Of a stretch of 6,499 bases of DNA, positions 1 to 5,269 are shown piece by piece; within the stretch, counting starts at the first letter, position 1, and each line of letters starts with the position of its first letter. The DNA is from JANQIV01 sp050117315 (GTDB lineage Bacteria; Bacteroidota; Ignavibacteria; Ignavibacteriales; Melioribacteraceae): the NCBI GenBank assembly GCA_050117315.1, contig JASFMY010000199.1, forward strand, positions 1-6,499, given 5' to 3'. The position numbers and the translations under genes are program-made. The notes under the pieces are model-generated. The model had not been told where the DNA came from, ran no database searches, and saw only the letters and a list, made by a program, of their open reading frames with translations.

Positions 1-18
1 AAATTATTACGGCAAAAA

Positions 19-54
19 TTATTCTATCGATCAGCTAGCTGATCGATAGAATAA
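19..54. repeat. Perfect 36-bp palindrome with no spacer
   Basis: Bases 19-36 are the exact reverse complement of bases 37-54, centred on AGCT|AGCT with nested CGATC/GATCG steps. As RNA it would fold into a long stem with a tiny loop. As DNA it is a two-fold symmetric site of the kind dimeric regulators or recombinases use. No T-run follows on the plus strand beyond the palindrome's own AATAA, so a classic intrinsic terminator is only one possibility. It might end a gene lying left of the window. The symmetry is certain; the role is unknown. Confidence 0.85.
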
Positions 55-126
55 AACTATAAGAATGACTATATTTATTTAACAAAAATATCTAATAATA
101 CAGTCAACCTTTTTCAGGACGCTTCA

Positions 127-204
127 GATTTCAAAGATTTCTCTCCCGATAATCGCGGCGGAATTCGGGAATGACACGGCACTTCATTGTTGACATAACA
201 CTAG
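127..204. repeat. Dispersed intergenic repeat, left copy
   Basis: Two blocks recur on the other side of the operon. Bases 127-152 match 5020-5045 in direct orientation (25 of 26). Bases 163-204 match 4771-4812 in inverted orientation (41 of 42). The last 24 bases (181-204) also match 5110-5133 directly (22 of 24). The block ends in CTAG, as does the inverted copy. No coding potential is visible. This is a family of short non-coding repeats, not a gene; the element boundaries are inferred only from the matches within this window. Confidence 0.8.
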
Positions 205-238
205 CTATATAAAAGCAAGTAGTTGCGTATTTACTGGG

Positions 239-262
239 CAGTCGAGGTCCATACCTCGACTG
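239..262. repeat. Hairpin with 10-bp stem and CCAT loop
   Basis: CAGTCGAGGT (239-248) pairs perfectly with ACCTCGACTG (253-262) around a 4-base loop. It lies in gene-free sequence and is not followed by a T-run, so termination is not clearly supported. A weaker 6-bp hairpin (272-277 with 282-287) follows. Together with the neighbouring elements it forms part of a chain of intergenic stem-loops. Confidence 0.6.
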
Positions 263-296
263 AGCCCCCTCATATTGAGAACAATATCAAGGTTTT

Positions 297-436
297 TCGT
301 CACGGAATGGTGAAGGTGTCTCAAAAGTAACGCAGATTGTTAACAATCTGCGTCACGGGTCATTTTTTTGAACACATAACAATAGCCGCAATACATAAAT
401 AATAGCTTTTGAGACACCTTCAATGGTCAGTGACGA
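297..436. mobile_element. MITE-like element with 31-bp terminal inverted repeats
   Basis: Bases 297-327 and 406-436 are inverted copies of each other: 7 matching outer bases (TCGTCAC), a 7-base diverged stretch at the same offset, then 17 perfect bases (TGAAGGTGTCTCAAAAG). This is 26 of 31 matches with no gaps, bounding a 140-bp unit without coding capacity. A perfect 24-bp palindrome sits inside at 330-353. Small size, long inverted ends and no ORF are the hallmarks of a non-autonomous miniature transposable element. No clear target-site duplication is visible at the edges, so mobility is inferred. Confidence 0.55.
330..353. repeat. Perfect 24-bp palindrome inside the MITE-like element
   Basis: ACGCAGATTGTT (330-341) is followed directly by its reverse complement (342-353). 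It lies asymmetrically, close to the left arm of the 297-436 element. The short sequence CGTCACGG occurs both at 299-306 and just after the palindrome at 351-358. This may be an independent REP-type repeat captured within the larger inverted repeat. Confidence 0.7.
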
Positions 437-450
437 CCCTGTTATTAATC

Positions 451-588
451 ATAGCCACGATCCTTCAGGTCGTGGACAATGAGTCTCAACAAAAACTCTG
501 GGCTTTAGCCCAATTTTCTCTAATATTTGGGCTAAAGCCCGGGTTCTATTCGGGTTCTTATTTCCAACGTGCTGAAGCACGTGGCTAT
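451..588. repeat. REP-like cluster of three hairpins
   Basis: Three stem-loops lie in a row. The first is CCACGA/TCGTGG (455-460 with 470-475), with an inner CCT/AGG pairing. The second is a 14-bp perfect stem, GGGCTTTAGCCCAA (500-513) with its complement at 527-540. The third is ACGTGC/GCACGT (567-572 with 577-582). The whole unit is bounded by ATAGCCACG (451-459) and its inverse CGTGGCTAT (580-588). GGGCTTTAGCCC-type and CCACG..CGTGG palindromes in symmetric groups resemble REP/BIME sequences mobilised by REP-associated tyrosine (Y1) transposases. No such transposase gene is in the window. An open frame crossing this stretch (409-591) is merely translated repeat. Confidence 0.65.
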
Positions 589-652
589 TAGCAAAACCTA
601 ATTGAGCGGGATTCGACAGACTTTTTATTTTGCAGAAACTTTAATGTTCGTA

Positions 653-683
653 CATTCACGGCTGATTTTTTTAGCCACGAATG
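653..683. repeat. Imperfect inverted repeat upstream of the operon
   Basis: CATTC...GGCT (653-663) faces AGCC...GAATG (673-683), giving 9 of 11 complementary positions around a T-rich loop (about 664-672). It lies 55 bases before the first start codon of the envelope operon. The sequence TTTAGCCACGAATG reads like a dispersed intergenic repeat. It could act as a transcript stem-loop in the operon leader, but nothing shows that directly. Confidence 0.45.
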
Positions 684-738
684 CACAAATACTTTTCTAA
701 AGGCTCCGGCACGCGAATCGTTATAAAATCGGCATCAA

Positions 739-1452
739 ATGCAATCAAAGAGATATATTTATACATTAATATTGATAATAACGCTGGGTAATAATTCAAC
801 CTTTTCACAGACTATTTACGGCGGCAGCGGTTTGTTTACTATTCCGGGCGGGAACACATTAAATGACGGTGAAGTTAATTTAACATTCTCTCATCTTCCT
901 TACAGATATTTGCAGGGCTTTCAGAATAATGTTTCGGATGCTGTGATGTATTCTGCCTCTGTCGGCTTTTTACCTTTCCTAGAAGTTCATATCAGGTTTA
1001 CAAATCCCGTAAAGGCATCTCCGACTCATATTGGCGACAGGACAATCGGTATCAAGTTGAAAATGATTAATGAAAATGATTTGCTGCCTGCTTTAACATT
1101 GGGGCTTCAGGATTTTATTACCGGAATTGAAAGCAACTCAAACGCCAGGTATTTTAATTCGACTTATTTGGTCTCAGCTAAATCATTTTATATAAACCCG
1201 GTTATTAATAAACTAACGTTTACCCTTGGTTACGGTACCGATATAATTGATGCGGAAGCATACCAGTTTATCGGGGTATTCGGCGGCGTTGAGCTGACTT
1301 TTGCAGAATGGATTGAAGCAATACTCGAATACGATTCCGAAAAATTAAATACCGCATTAAAATTTTTTTTAGTGAATCATTTCAGAATTATGATAGGAAT
1401 TTTGGATTATCAAGATTTAACAGGCGGCATTGTTTATTCTATACAATTGTAA
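739..1452 (+). CDS. YjbH-like (DUF940) outer-membrane protein, N-terminal half
   Basis: This 237-residue exported protein resembles the N-terminal beta-barrel domain of YjbH, the outer-membrane protein of enterobacterial yjbEFGH exopolysaccharide operons. A signal peptide covers about residues 1-24 (basic start, hydrophobic core 6-16, cleavage near TFSQ). Family-like landmarks follow in the expected order: YGGSGLFTIP (27-36), where YjbH has a GG.GL..TPTA-type start; LLPALTLGLQD (115-125); STYLVSAK (141-148), matching the EYLVASK motif; FGGVE (181-185); and LEYD (196-199). It stops where the first barrel of the roughly 700-residue E. coli protein would end. One base separates its TAA from the next start, whose product looks like the remaining half, so the pair is probably translationally coupled. 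No Shine-Dalgarno is seen before the start; ATG 739 was chosen because it opens directly into the signal peptide. Family resemblance is by eye; the function in polysaccharide export or assembly is inferred. Confidence 0.8.
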   Translation: MQSKRYIYTLILIITLGNNSTFSQTIYGGSGLFTIPGGNTLNDGEVNLTFSHLPYRYLQGFQNNVSDAVMYSASVGFLPFLEVHIRFTNPVKASPTHIGDRTIGIKLKMINENDLLPALTLGLQDFITGIESNSNARYFNSTYLVSAKSFYINPVINKLTFTLGYGTDIIDAEAYQFIGVFGGVELTFAEWIEAILEYDSEKLNTALKFFLVNHFRIMIGILDYQDLTGGIVYSIQL

Positions 1453-1453
1453 A

Positions 1454-2719
1454 ATGATAAAATACCCCTTTCTCTTTTTCTTTTTGTGTATAAGCTCGTT
1501 ATCCAATAACGTTTCTCATCAAATAAAAAGATCTCTTTTGGAAAACGGTTTCGAAAATATTATTACTGCACATGATGATGAAAACATATTTGTTGCTTAT
1601 GAAAATAGAGTTTTCCGTTATGAGCCGGAAGCTTTATTGTCGGTGATGAAAACAATTAAAGAATCAATAGACATCTCAAAAAAAAATTCTGTTTTTCCTA
1701 GTTCACTTCACAACATTGTTTTAATTCCCCTTAAAAGACAAATACCTGTTGCGGCAATTGAAATTCCGGTTAACGAATTGGAAATGTTTTTTAACGGCAG
1801 AAAAAACGGTTCTCAATTTATAAATAGTTGTGAGATATCATTTGATGTTGATTATCACTGGGATAAAATAAAAAATATTGAATTGGAGAACAGCGGCAGT
1901 TATAAACTCGATCTTGTTGTTTATCCCGAAATAAAAACAGAGTTGGATGAATTTGACGACCCTTGGAAACTTCAGTTTAGTTTTTTGCCGTCAATAGAAA
2001 CTACCTTGGGTAGAGGGTCTTTATTGAAGCTGCAATATAATATTCCCGTAGTCTACAGGAAATTTGATGTTGATAAAGAAGTTGATGCTTTCAGACCAGG
2101 AATTATGAATTTTAATCAAACCGTAAGAGTATCCAACACATATATTTCTGCTTCGTTCGGGTTTTTTACGGAATACAGGTACGGTGCCGATTTGGAAATT
2201 AGAAATTATTTTTTCGATGGAATTTTTTCAACCGGGATGAATTTTGGTTTTACCGGGGAGTCGTTTTATCACAACGGAGGTTTTGAATTTACCCGGTTAA
2301 ACGAAACTACTTATCATTTTGATGCCGAACTTAGAGTACCGTTTTACAATTTGACATTCACAACTTCTTACGGTCAATATATTTATGAGGATGAGGGATA
2401 CCGGGTAGATTTAAGCAGGCAATTAGGCGAGGTTTCATTAGGATTTTTTGTCTCAAAAAGTTCATCGAATCAACTAGGTTCATTAACAACCGGCGGATTT
2501 TCATTTACTGTTCCGCTTCCTTTCAAAAAATATTCTAAAATTAACAGCATAAGAGTAAGACCGTCGGAGAATATTACTTATGAATATAATGCACTTCATT
2601 TTATTTATTTTCACCAGAAAAAATATAAAACCGGGTCGGATATAAAATCTTTTATAAATAATTTTCAAAAAGATATAATAATTCATTACTTTAATAACAT
2701 AAACTTAACCAAGAAATAG
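1454..2719 (+). CDS. YjbH-like outer-membrane protein, linker plus C-terminal barrel half
   Basis: The 421-residue product appears to be the missing half of the preceding YjbH-like protein. Residues 1 to about 17-22 look like a signal peptide (MIKYPFLFFFLC core). Residues 26-165 form an alpha/beta linker including ENGFENI and VAYENRVFRYEPEAL, like the small domain between the two YjbH barrels. From about residue 170 the sequence alternates as beta strands. GQYIYEDEGYRVDLSR (307-322), followed by LGFF and a TGGFSFTVPLPF stretch, mirrors the GRYLAGD.G..L.VSR ... G.F.KG....P pattern of the YjbH C-terminal barrel. About 60 residues trail after the barrel. ATG 1454 is preferred over the in-frame ATG 1430, which overlaps the upstream gene and would put polar residues before the signal peptide. 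Two separate signal peptides argue for two real proteins rather than a sequencing frameshift. The family call is moderately strong; the role in surface polysaccharide is inferred. Confidence 0.72.
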   Translation: MIKYPFLFFFLCISSLSNNVSHQIKRSLLENGFENIITAHDDENIFVAYENRVFRYEPEALLSVMKTIKESIDISKKNSVFPSSLHNIVLIPLKRQIPVAAIEIPVNELEMFFNGRKNGSQFINSCEISFDVDYHWDKIKNIELENSGSYKLDLVVYPEIKTELDEFDDPWKLQFSFLPSIETTLGRGSLLKLQYNIPVVYRKFDVDKEVDAFRPGIMNFNQTVRVSNTYISASFGFFTEYRYGADLEIRNYFFDGIFSTGMNFGFTGESFYHNGGFEFTRLNETTYHFDAELRVPFYNLTFTTSYGQYIYEDEGYRVDLSRQLGEVSLGFFVSKSSSNQLGSLTTGGFSFTVPLPFKKYSKINSIRVRPSENITYEYNALHFIYFHQKKYKTGSDIKSFINNFQKDIIIHYFNNINLTKK

Positions 2720-2724
2720 ATTTG
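2717..2724 (+). promoter_or_regulatory. Possible Bacteroidota-type -7 element
   Basis: TAGATTTG fits the TAnnTTTG -7 consensus of Bacteroidota housekeeping promoters and overlaps the TAG stop of the upstream gene. No convincing TTG -33 box lies 19-21 bases upstream. Some 80 bases of AT-rich leader then lead to the lipoprotein start. If real, it would let the lipoprotein and barrel genes be transcribed separately from the YjbH pair. The short motif can occur by chance in such AT-rich DNA. Confidence 0.25.
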
Positions 2725-2790
2725 AAATTTTCCGAGTAACTTTTTTCTCCTGCTATCTATATAAAAGAAGAGAACATTTAATTTTAATAT

Positions 2791-2797
2791 AAAGGAG
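2791..2797 (+). promoter_or_regulatory. Strong Shine-Dalgarno site of the lipoprotein gene
   Basis: AAAGGAG sits six bases before ATG 2804 and fixes that start. It is the only strong ribosome-binding site in the window; the two YjbH-like genes lack one, and the barrel gene at 4121 has only a weak GGGGA (4109-4113). This suggests that the lipoprotein is made at a higher rate than its neighbours. Confidence 0.75.
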
Positions 2798-2803
2798 ATA
2801 AAT

Positions 2804-4081
2804 ATGGGCAAAGTAAATCAACAAAATCTATTTATTGTTTTTATGATATCATTGTTTTGCGTTTTGCTGCTTCATAATTGCGGTTCCGAAAGTGTAGATG
2901 CAATATCCACCGAACCCGAACTGGTTACCGTAATTCCTGCTTTTATTGAGGGCGAAATTATCGACCAAACCACAAGTTTGGGAATCAGTGATGTAACAAT
3001 TACTTTGGGCGAGATTACTACCAGTACCGATTCGGACGGTAAGTTTTCAATTGAAGAGGAGTTACCTGCAGGTACTTATAATTTAGGATTTGAAAAGGAA
3101 GGTTATCTGCCGATAACTAAACAAGTTGAATTAATGGGGGAGGGCACATCGCGTTATTTTAAATTCCTGCTTACCGAACAATCTACCCCGGTAACCGTAA
3201 CACCGGATGCGGCAGCAGCTTTTGGGGAAGATTCGGATGACGGAACAATAATGATTGATATTCCGGCCGGGGCAGTAACACAATCGACAGATGTAAGTGT
3301 TACTCCAACACTCGGGCTTTTTTCTCCGGTGAATACCGAGGAGATATTAACGGCTAGTGACGCTCCTGCACAAATAATAACTTTCCTTCCTTTGGATATA
3401 GTATTCAATATGCCCGTTAAGTTAACATCACCGTTGACTCTTCCGGAAGAATATATAACCGAGGGTATTCAAGTGCTCAGAATTAATCCTGATACAGGTG
3501 AACCGGAAGTAGTTGGAGATGGAACTATAGTAGACGGACGGATAGAATTTGAAATTACCGGGGGTGGTAATTACCTTGTAAAAGCGGCAACAAGCTTAAC
3601 TCACACAAGAGAAACGGTTGTAGAAAACATGAATATCGCAAACATCGGTGCAGATGAAACACCGGGAGCTGCTAGACTTTTAGATTTTTTAGATGAAACG
3701 ACAGTGTTTGCGGATGAAGGGTTTTCACAAAACCTGGTTGAAACTGTTGTCCAGTTAACCAATTCATCAAGAAATATAGCGTACAGTTTATCAAAACCAA
3801 GCGGTGTTAGTTCTACGGCAAAAGCTTTTTTACATGTGTCCAGATTAGAGCATACCTATTCCGATCAGGCAGGAAATGCAGTATTAAAAGTAAATGCCGC
3901 AGATAATAATGCTTCAACTTACAGCAGTATTCAAGGTGATATCGTGGTATGGAGATGTATACAATCATCTGTAACACATGGGTCATGGATTGGTGGGTAT
4001 TTTTGGGGAAGATCGGGAGTCCAATTAACAGCGGACGAAATTAGTGCTCTTGATCTGCCTGCTACACAGAGTTGCCCGTAA
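2804..4081 (+). CDS. Lipoprotein with carboxypeptidase-regulatory-like and ZU5-like domains
   Basis: A 425-residue surface or periplasmic lipoprotein of unknown specific function. A hydrophobic segment (9-24) runs into LLLHNC, with Cys26 as the likely lipidated residue; Asn at -1 is unusual for a lipobox. Residues 48-122 form a carboxypeptidase-regulatory-like beta sandwich, with EGEIIDQTTSLGISDVTI, then TDSDGKFSI, then LPAGTYNLGFEKEGY. Residues about 130-260 resemble a ZU5-type domain (GTIMIDIPAGAV, later a Pro-rich MPVKLTSPL strand and GGGNYLV). The remaining ~165 residues are not recognised. They contain WRC (383-385) and end in CP, so Cys385 and Cys424 could form a disulfide. It is 84 bases from the YjbH-like pair and 39 bases before a barrel gene on the same strand, pointing to a shared envelope task. 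Start fixed by the AAAGGAG site. Lipoprotein and first domain are fairly secure; ZU5-like is tentative. Confidence 0.8.
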   Translation: MGKVNQQNLFIVFMISLFCVLLLHNCGSESVDAISTEPELVTVIPAFIEGEIIDQTTSLGISDVTITLGEITTSTDSDGKFSIEEELPAGTYNLGFEKEGYLPITKQVELMGEGTSRYFKFLLTEQSTPVTVTPDAAAAFGEDSDDGTIMIDIPAGAVTQSTDVSVTPTLGLFSPVNTEEILTASDAPAQIITFLPLDIVFNMPVKLTSPLTLPEEYITEGIQVLRINPDTGEPEVVGDGTIVDGRIEFEITGGGNYLVKAATSLTHTRETVVENMNIANIGADETPGAARLLDFLDETTVFADEGFSQNLVETVVQLTNSSRNIAYSLSKPSGVSSTAKAFLHVSRLEHTYSDQAGNAVLKVNAADNNASTYSSIQGDIVVWRCIQSSVTHGSWIGGYFWGRSGVQLTADEISALDLPATQSCP

Positions 4082-4120
4082 TGTATAACAGGGAATATTT
4101 AATTTAATGGGGAAAAATAA

Positions 4121-4774
4121 ATGAAAACAAATAAAATATTTTTTTTAATCTTAGCTTTTGCATTTTTATCATGCCAATTATCGGCACAAATAAAAGTAAA
4201 ATCAATAGGCTTAAATTTAGGCTATTATGAGCCGGAATTGGATTACTGGAACGATGTAGCTTTAAGCACATGGGATGATCAGTTTTCAGGCGGTTTTAAC
4301 GGATTGGTAAATTTGGAGGTTAACGTAGTAACCCCGGTATCTGTCAGATTTAACGTGGGATATTGGAGTCAGGAAGTTGAACAACCCGGAATAGAATTCG
4401 GAGATGTAAGCAGAACCGACAGGATATCAATTCAGCTTATTCCCATTACCCTGGATGCAATTGCAAGAACCAATGTTTTGTTGCCGTCACTTGAAATATT
4501 CGGCGGTGCCGGCGCGGGCACAAATTTTGTTTCCCAGAACTATGAAAGAGAAATACCGGATATGGGAACAACGGAAGATAAAAGTAACGGCAGAGATTTT
4601 ATAACATACGTATTAGGTGGTGTAGATTATAATGTTTTGAGTAATCTTGCTTTAGGTATGGAATTCAGATATAATTGGGCGGATTACGAACAAAAAATTA
4701 ATAATAATCAAGGAAGTGTTGATGTGAAAATAGATGGTCCGCAAATTCTTTTTACTCTAAAGTACCTGTACTAG
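4121..4774 (+). CDS. Small outer-membrane beta-barrel protein (OmpW/opacity-like)
   Basis: A 217-residue protein with a signal peptide (1-23, hydrophobic core 6-16, cleavage near LSAQ). Glycine- and aromatic-rich alternating strands follow: SIGLNLGYYEPE, SVRFNVGYWSQE, SLEIFGGAGAGTNF (123-136), LALGMEFRYNWADY. It ends in FTLKYLY with a terminal aromatic residue, the usual BAM recognition signal. The overall plan fits an eight-strand OmpW/opacity-type barrel; a specific cargo cannot be read from it. SC at 17-18 could mimic a lipobox, but Phe at -3 and the better LSAQ site favour ordinary cleavage. A weak GGGGA at 4109-4113 precedes the start. It follows the lipoprotein gene by 39 bases and is likely co-transcribed. 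Its TAG stop lies inside the CTAG that begins the dispersed repeat at 4771. A decayed paralogous fragment lies at 6041-6307. Confidence 0.8.
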   Translation: MKTNKIFFLILAFAFLSCQLSAQIKVKSIGLNLGYYEPELDYWNDVALSTWDDQFSGGFNGLVNLEVNVVTPVSVRFNVGYWSQEVEQPGIEFGDVSRTDRISIQLIPITLDAIARTNVLLPSLEIFGGAGAGTNFVSQNYEREIPDMGTTEDKSNGRDFITYVLGGVDYNVLSNLALGMEFRYNWADYEQKINNNQGSVDVKIDGPQILFTLKYLY

Positions 4775-4812
4775 TGTCATGTCAACAATGAAGTGCCGTG
4801 TCATTCCCGAAT
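4771..4812. repeat. Dispersed repeat, inverted copy of 163-204
   Basis: These 42 bases are the reverse complement of 163-204 with a single mismatch. They start with the CTAG that contains the stop codon of the barrel gene (TAG 4772-4774). The two copies enclose the whole four-gene operon in inverted orientation, about 4.6 kb apart. Confidence 0.9.
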
Positions 4813-4907
4813 GCTTTTATCGGGAATCCACTTTTATAAATTAGATTCCCGCCTGTCCGCCGTATTCCGTACTAAGGAAGGCGGGCTTAATACGTGCGGG
4901 AATGACA
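4799..4907. repeat. Structured intergenic repeat bounded by TGTCATTCCCG
   Basis: TGTCATTCCCG (4799-4809) and its inverse CGGGAATGACA (4897-4907) bound the unit. Inside are a hairpin (ATTCCCGA 4803-4810 with TCGGGAAT 4820-4827) and the first 39-bp CCGCC-type repeat. CATTCCCG..CGGGAATG units are a common kind of dispersed intergenic repeat in bacteria. No coding potential is credible; the minus-strand frame at 4834-5064 is translated repeat. Confidence 0.6.
4851..4889. repeat. 39-bp structured repeat, copy 1
   Basis: The unit begins GCCTGTCCGCCGTA and ends TACTAAGGAAGGCGGGCTTA. It matches copy 2 (4932-4970) in 36 of 39 positions, with all three differences in the apical part. GTCCGCC and GGCGGGC can pair (one G.T) as the stem base, so the ends are conserved as a fold. 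A related GTACGGCGGGCAGG sequence occurs at 6354-6367. Confidence 0.7.
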
Positions 4908-4931
4908 TAGTATAAGTTATTGTAGATCCCG

Positions 4932-4970
4932 GCCTGTCCGCCGTACTTTGTACTAAGGAAGGCGGGCTTA
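4932..4970. repeat. 39-bp structured repeat, copy 2
   Basis: Direct repeat of 4851-4889, starting 81 bases after the start of copy 1. Its apex contains GTAC-TTT-GTAC, a small self-pairing hairpin. The three differences from copy 1 all fall within this apex. The preceding bases (AGATCCC against AGATTCCC) also match, so the repeated unit is slightly longer than 39 bases. Confidence 0.7.
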
Positions 4971-4998
4971 AAAGATTACCGACAATACAGAATTGACG

Positions 4999-5012
4999 CG
5001 ACACTAGTGTCG
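4999..5012. repeat. 14-bp perfect palindrome CGACACTAGTGTCG
   Basis: The palindrome is built from two opposed copies of the CTAGTGT end found at 4771 and 5094. It looks like a junction where two repeat ends of opposite orientation abut at a shared CTAG. Confidence 0.6.
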
Positions 5013-5019
5013 TGTTCGC

Positions 5020-5133
5020 GATTTCAAAGATTTCTCTTCCGATAAAAAACATCGGGATCGACAAAACGTTAGATATCTAATTTTGCAGAAACTCTAGTGT
5101 CTTTACTATACTTTATTGTTGACATAACAGTAG
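5020..5133. repeat. Dispersed repeat, direct-orientation copy of left-island blocks
   Basis: Bases 5020-5045 match 127-152 (25 of 26). Bases 5080-5093 (ATTTTGCAGAAACT) match 627-640 exactly, with CGGGAT(T)CGACA about 20 bases earlier in each. Bases 5110-5133 match 181-204 (22 of 24). The order on the right is compact, whereas on the left the 127-152 and 627-640 blocks are separated by about 475 bases of other repeats. Confidence 0.7.
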
Positions 5134-5196
5134 GTTGTTGAAAAACCCAATACCTTACCTTTAGGCTGCTGGTTCGCATAGTAATTGATTTGCCGT

Positions 5197-5243
5197 AAAT
5201 CCCCGAAATCTTTTCATAGGAACAAGTAAGATTTCGGGGATTT
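5197..5243 (-). terminator. Strong stem-loop, probable terminator of the T9SS gene
   Basis: A 16-bp perfect stem (5197-5212 with 5228-5243; core ATCCCCGAAATCTT) closes a 15-base loop. It begins 26 bases downstream of the minus-strand stop codon. A/T-rich stem ends give a short T-run on the plus side (TTTTATTA) and GGGATTT on the minus side, so it may stop transcription in both directions between the repeat island and the gene. The fold is certain; termination is inferred from position. Confidence 0.6.
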
Positions 5244-5269
5244 TATTAAAGAGCGTGTTTTTTAATTCT

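Noticed and set aside
409..591. A 60-codon plus-strand open frame
   Set aside because: It runs through the end of the MITE-like element and all three REP-like hairpins; the sequence is explained by repeats, and it has no ribosome site or domain.
1..738. CRISPR array
   Set aside because: The repeats here are palindromic elements of differing sequence and irregular spacing, without a constant repeat-spacer pattern.
1446..1456. Sequencing frameshift between the two YjbH-like genes
   Set aside because: The second frame begins with its own plausible signal peptide right after the stop of the first, and the first ends at a natural barrel end, so two genes explain the data better.
2501..2686. A minus-strand open frame opposite the second YjbH-like gene
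   Set aside because: It is a shadow frame in AT-rich coding DNA with low-complexity I/F/R/K composition and no supporting start signal.
3154..3408. A minus-strand open frame opposite the lipoprotein gene
   Set aside because: It lies wholly inside a well-supported gene and has no family features.
4834..5064. A 76-codon minus-strand open frame
   Set aside because: It contains an internal protein repeat (LSPPSLV twice) that is simply the translation of the two 39-bp DNA repeats.
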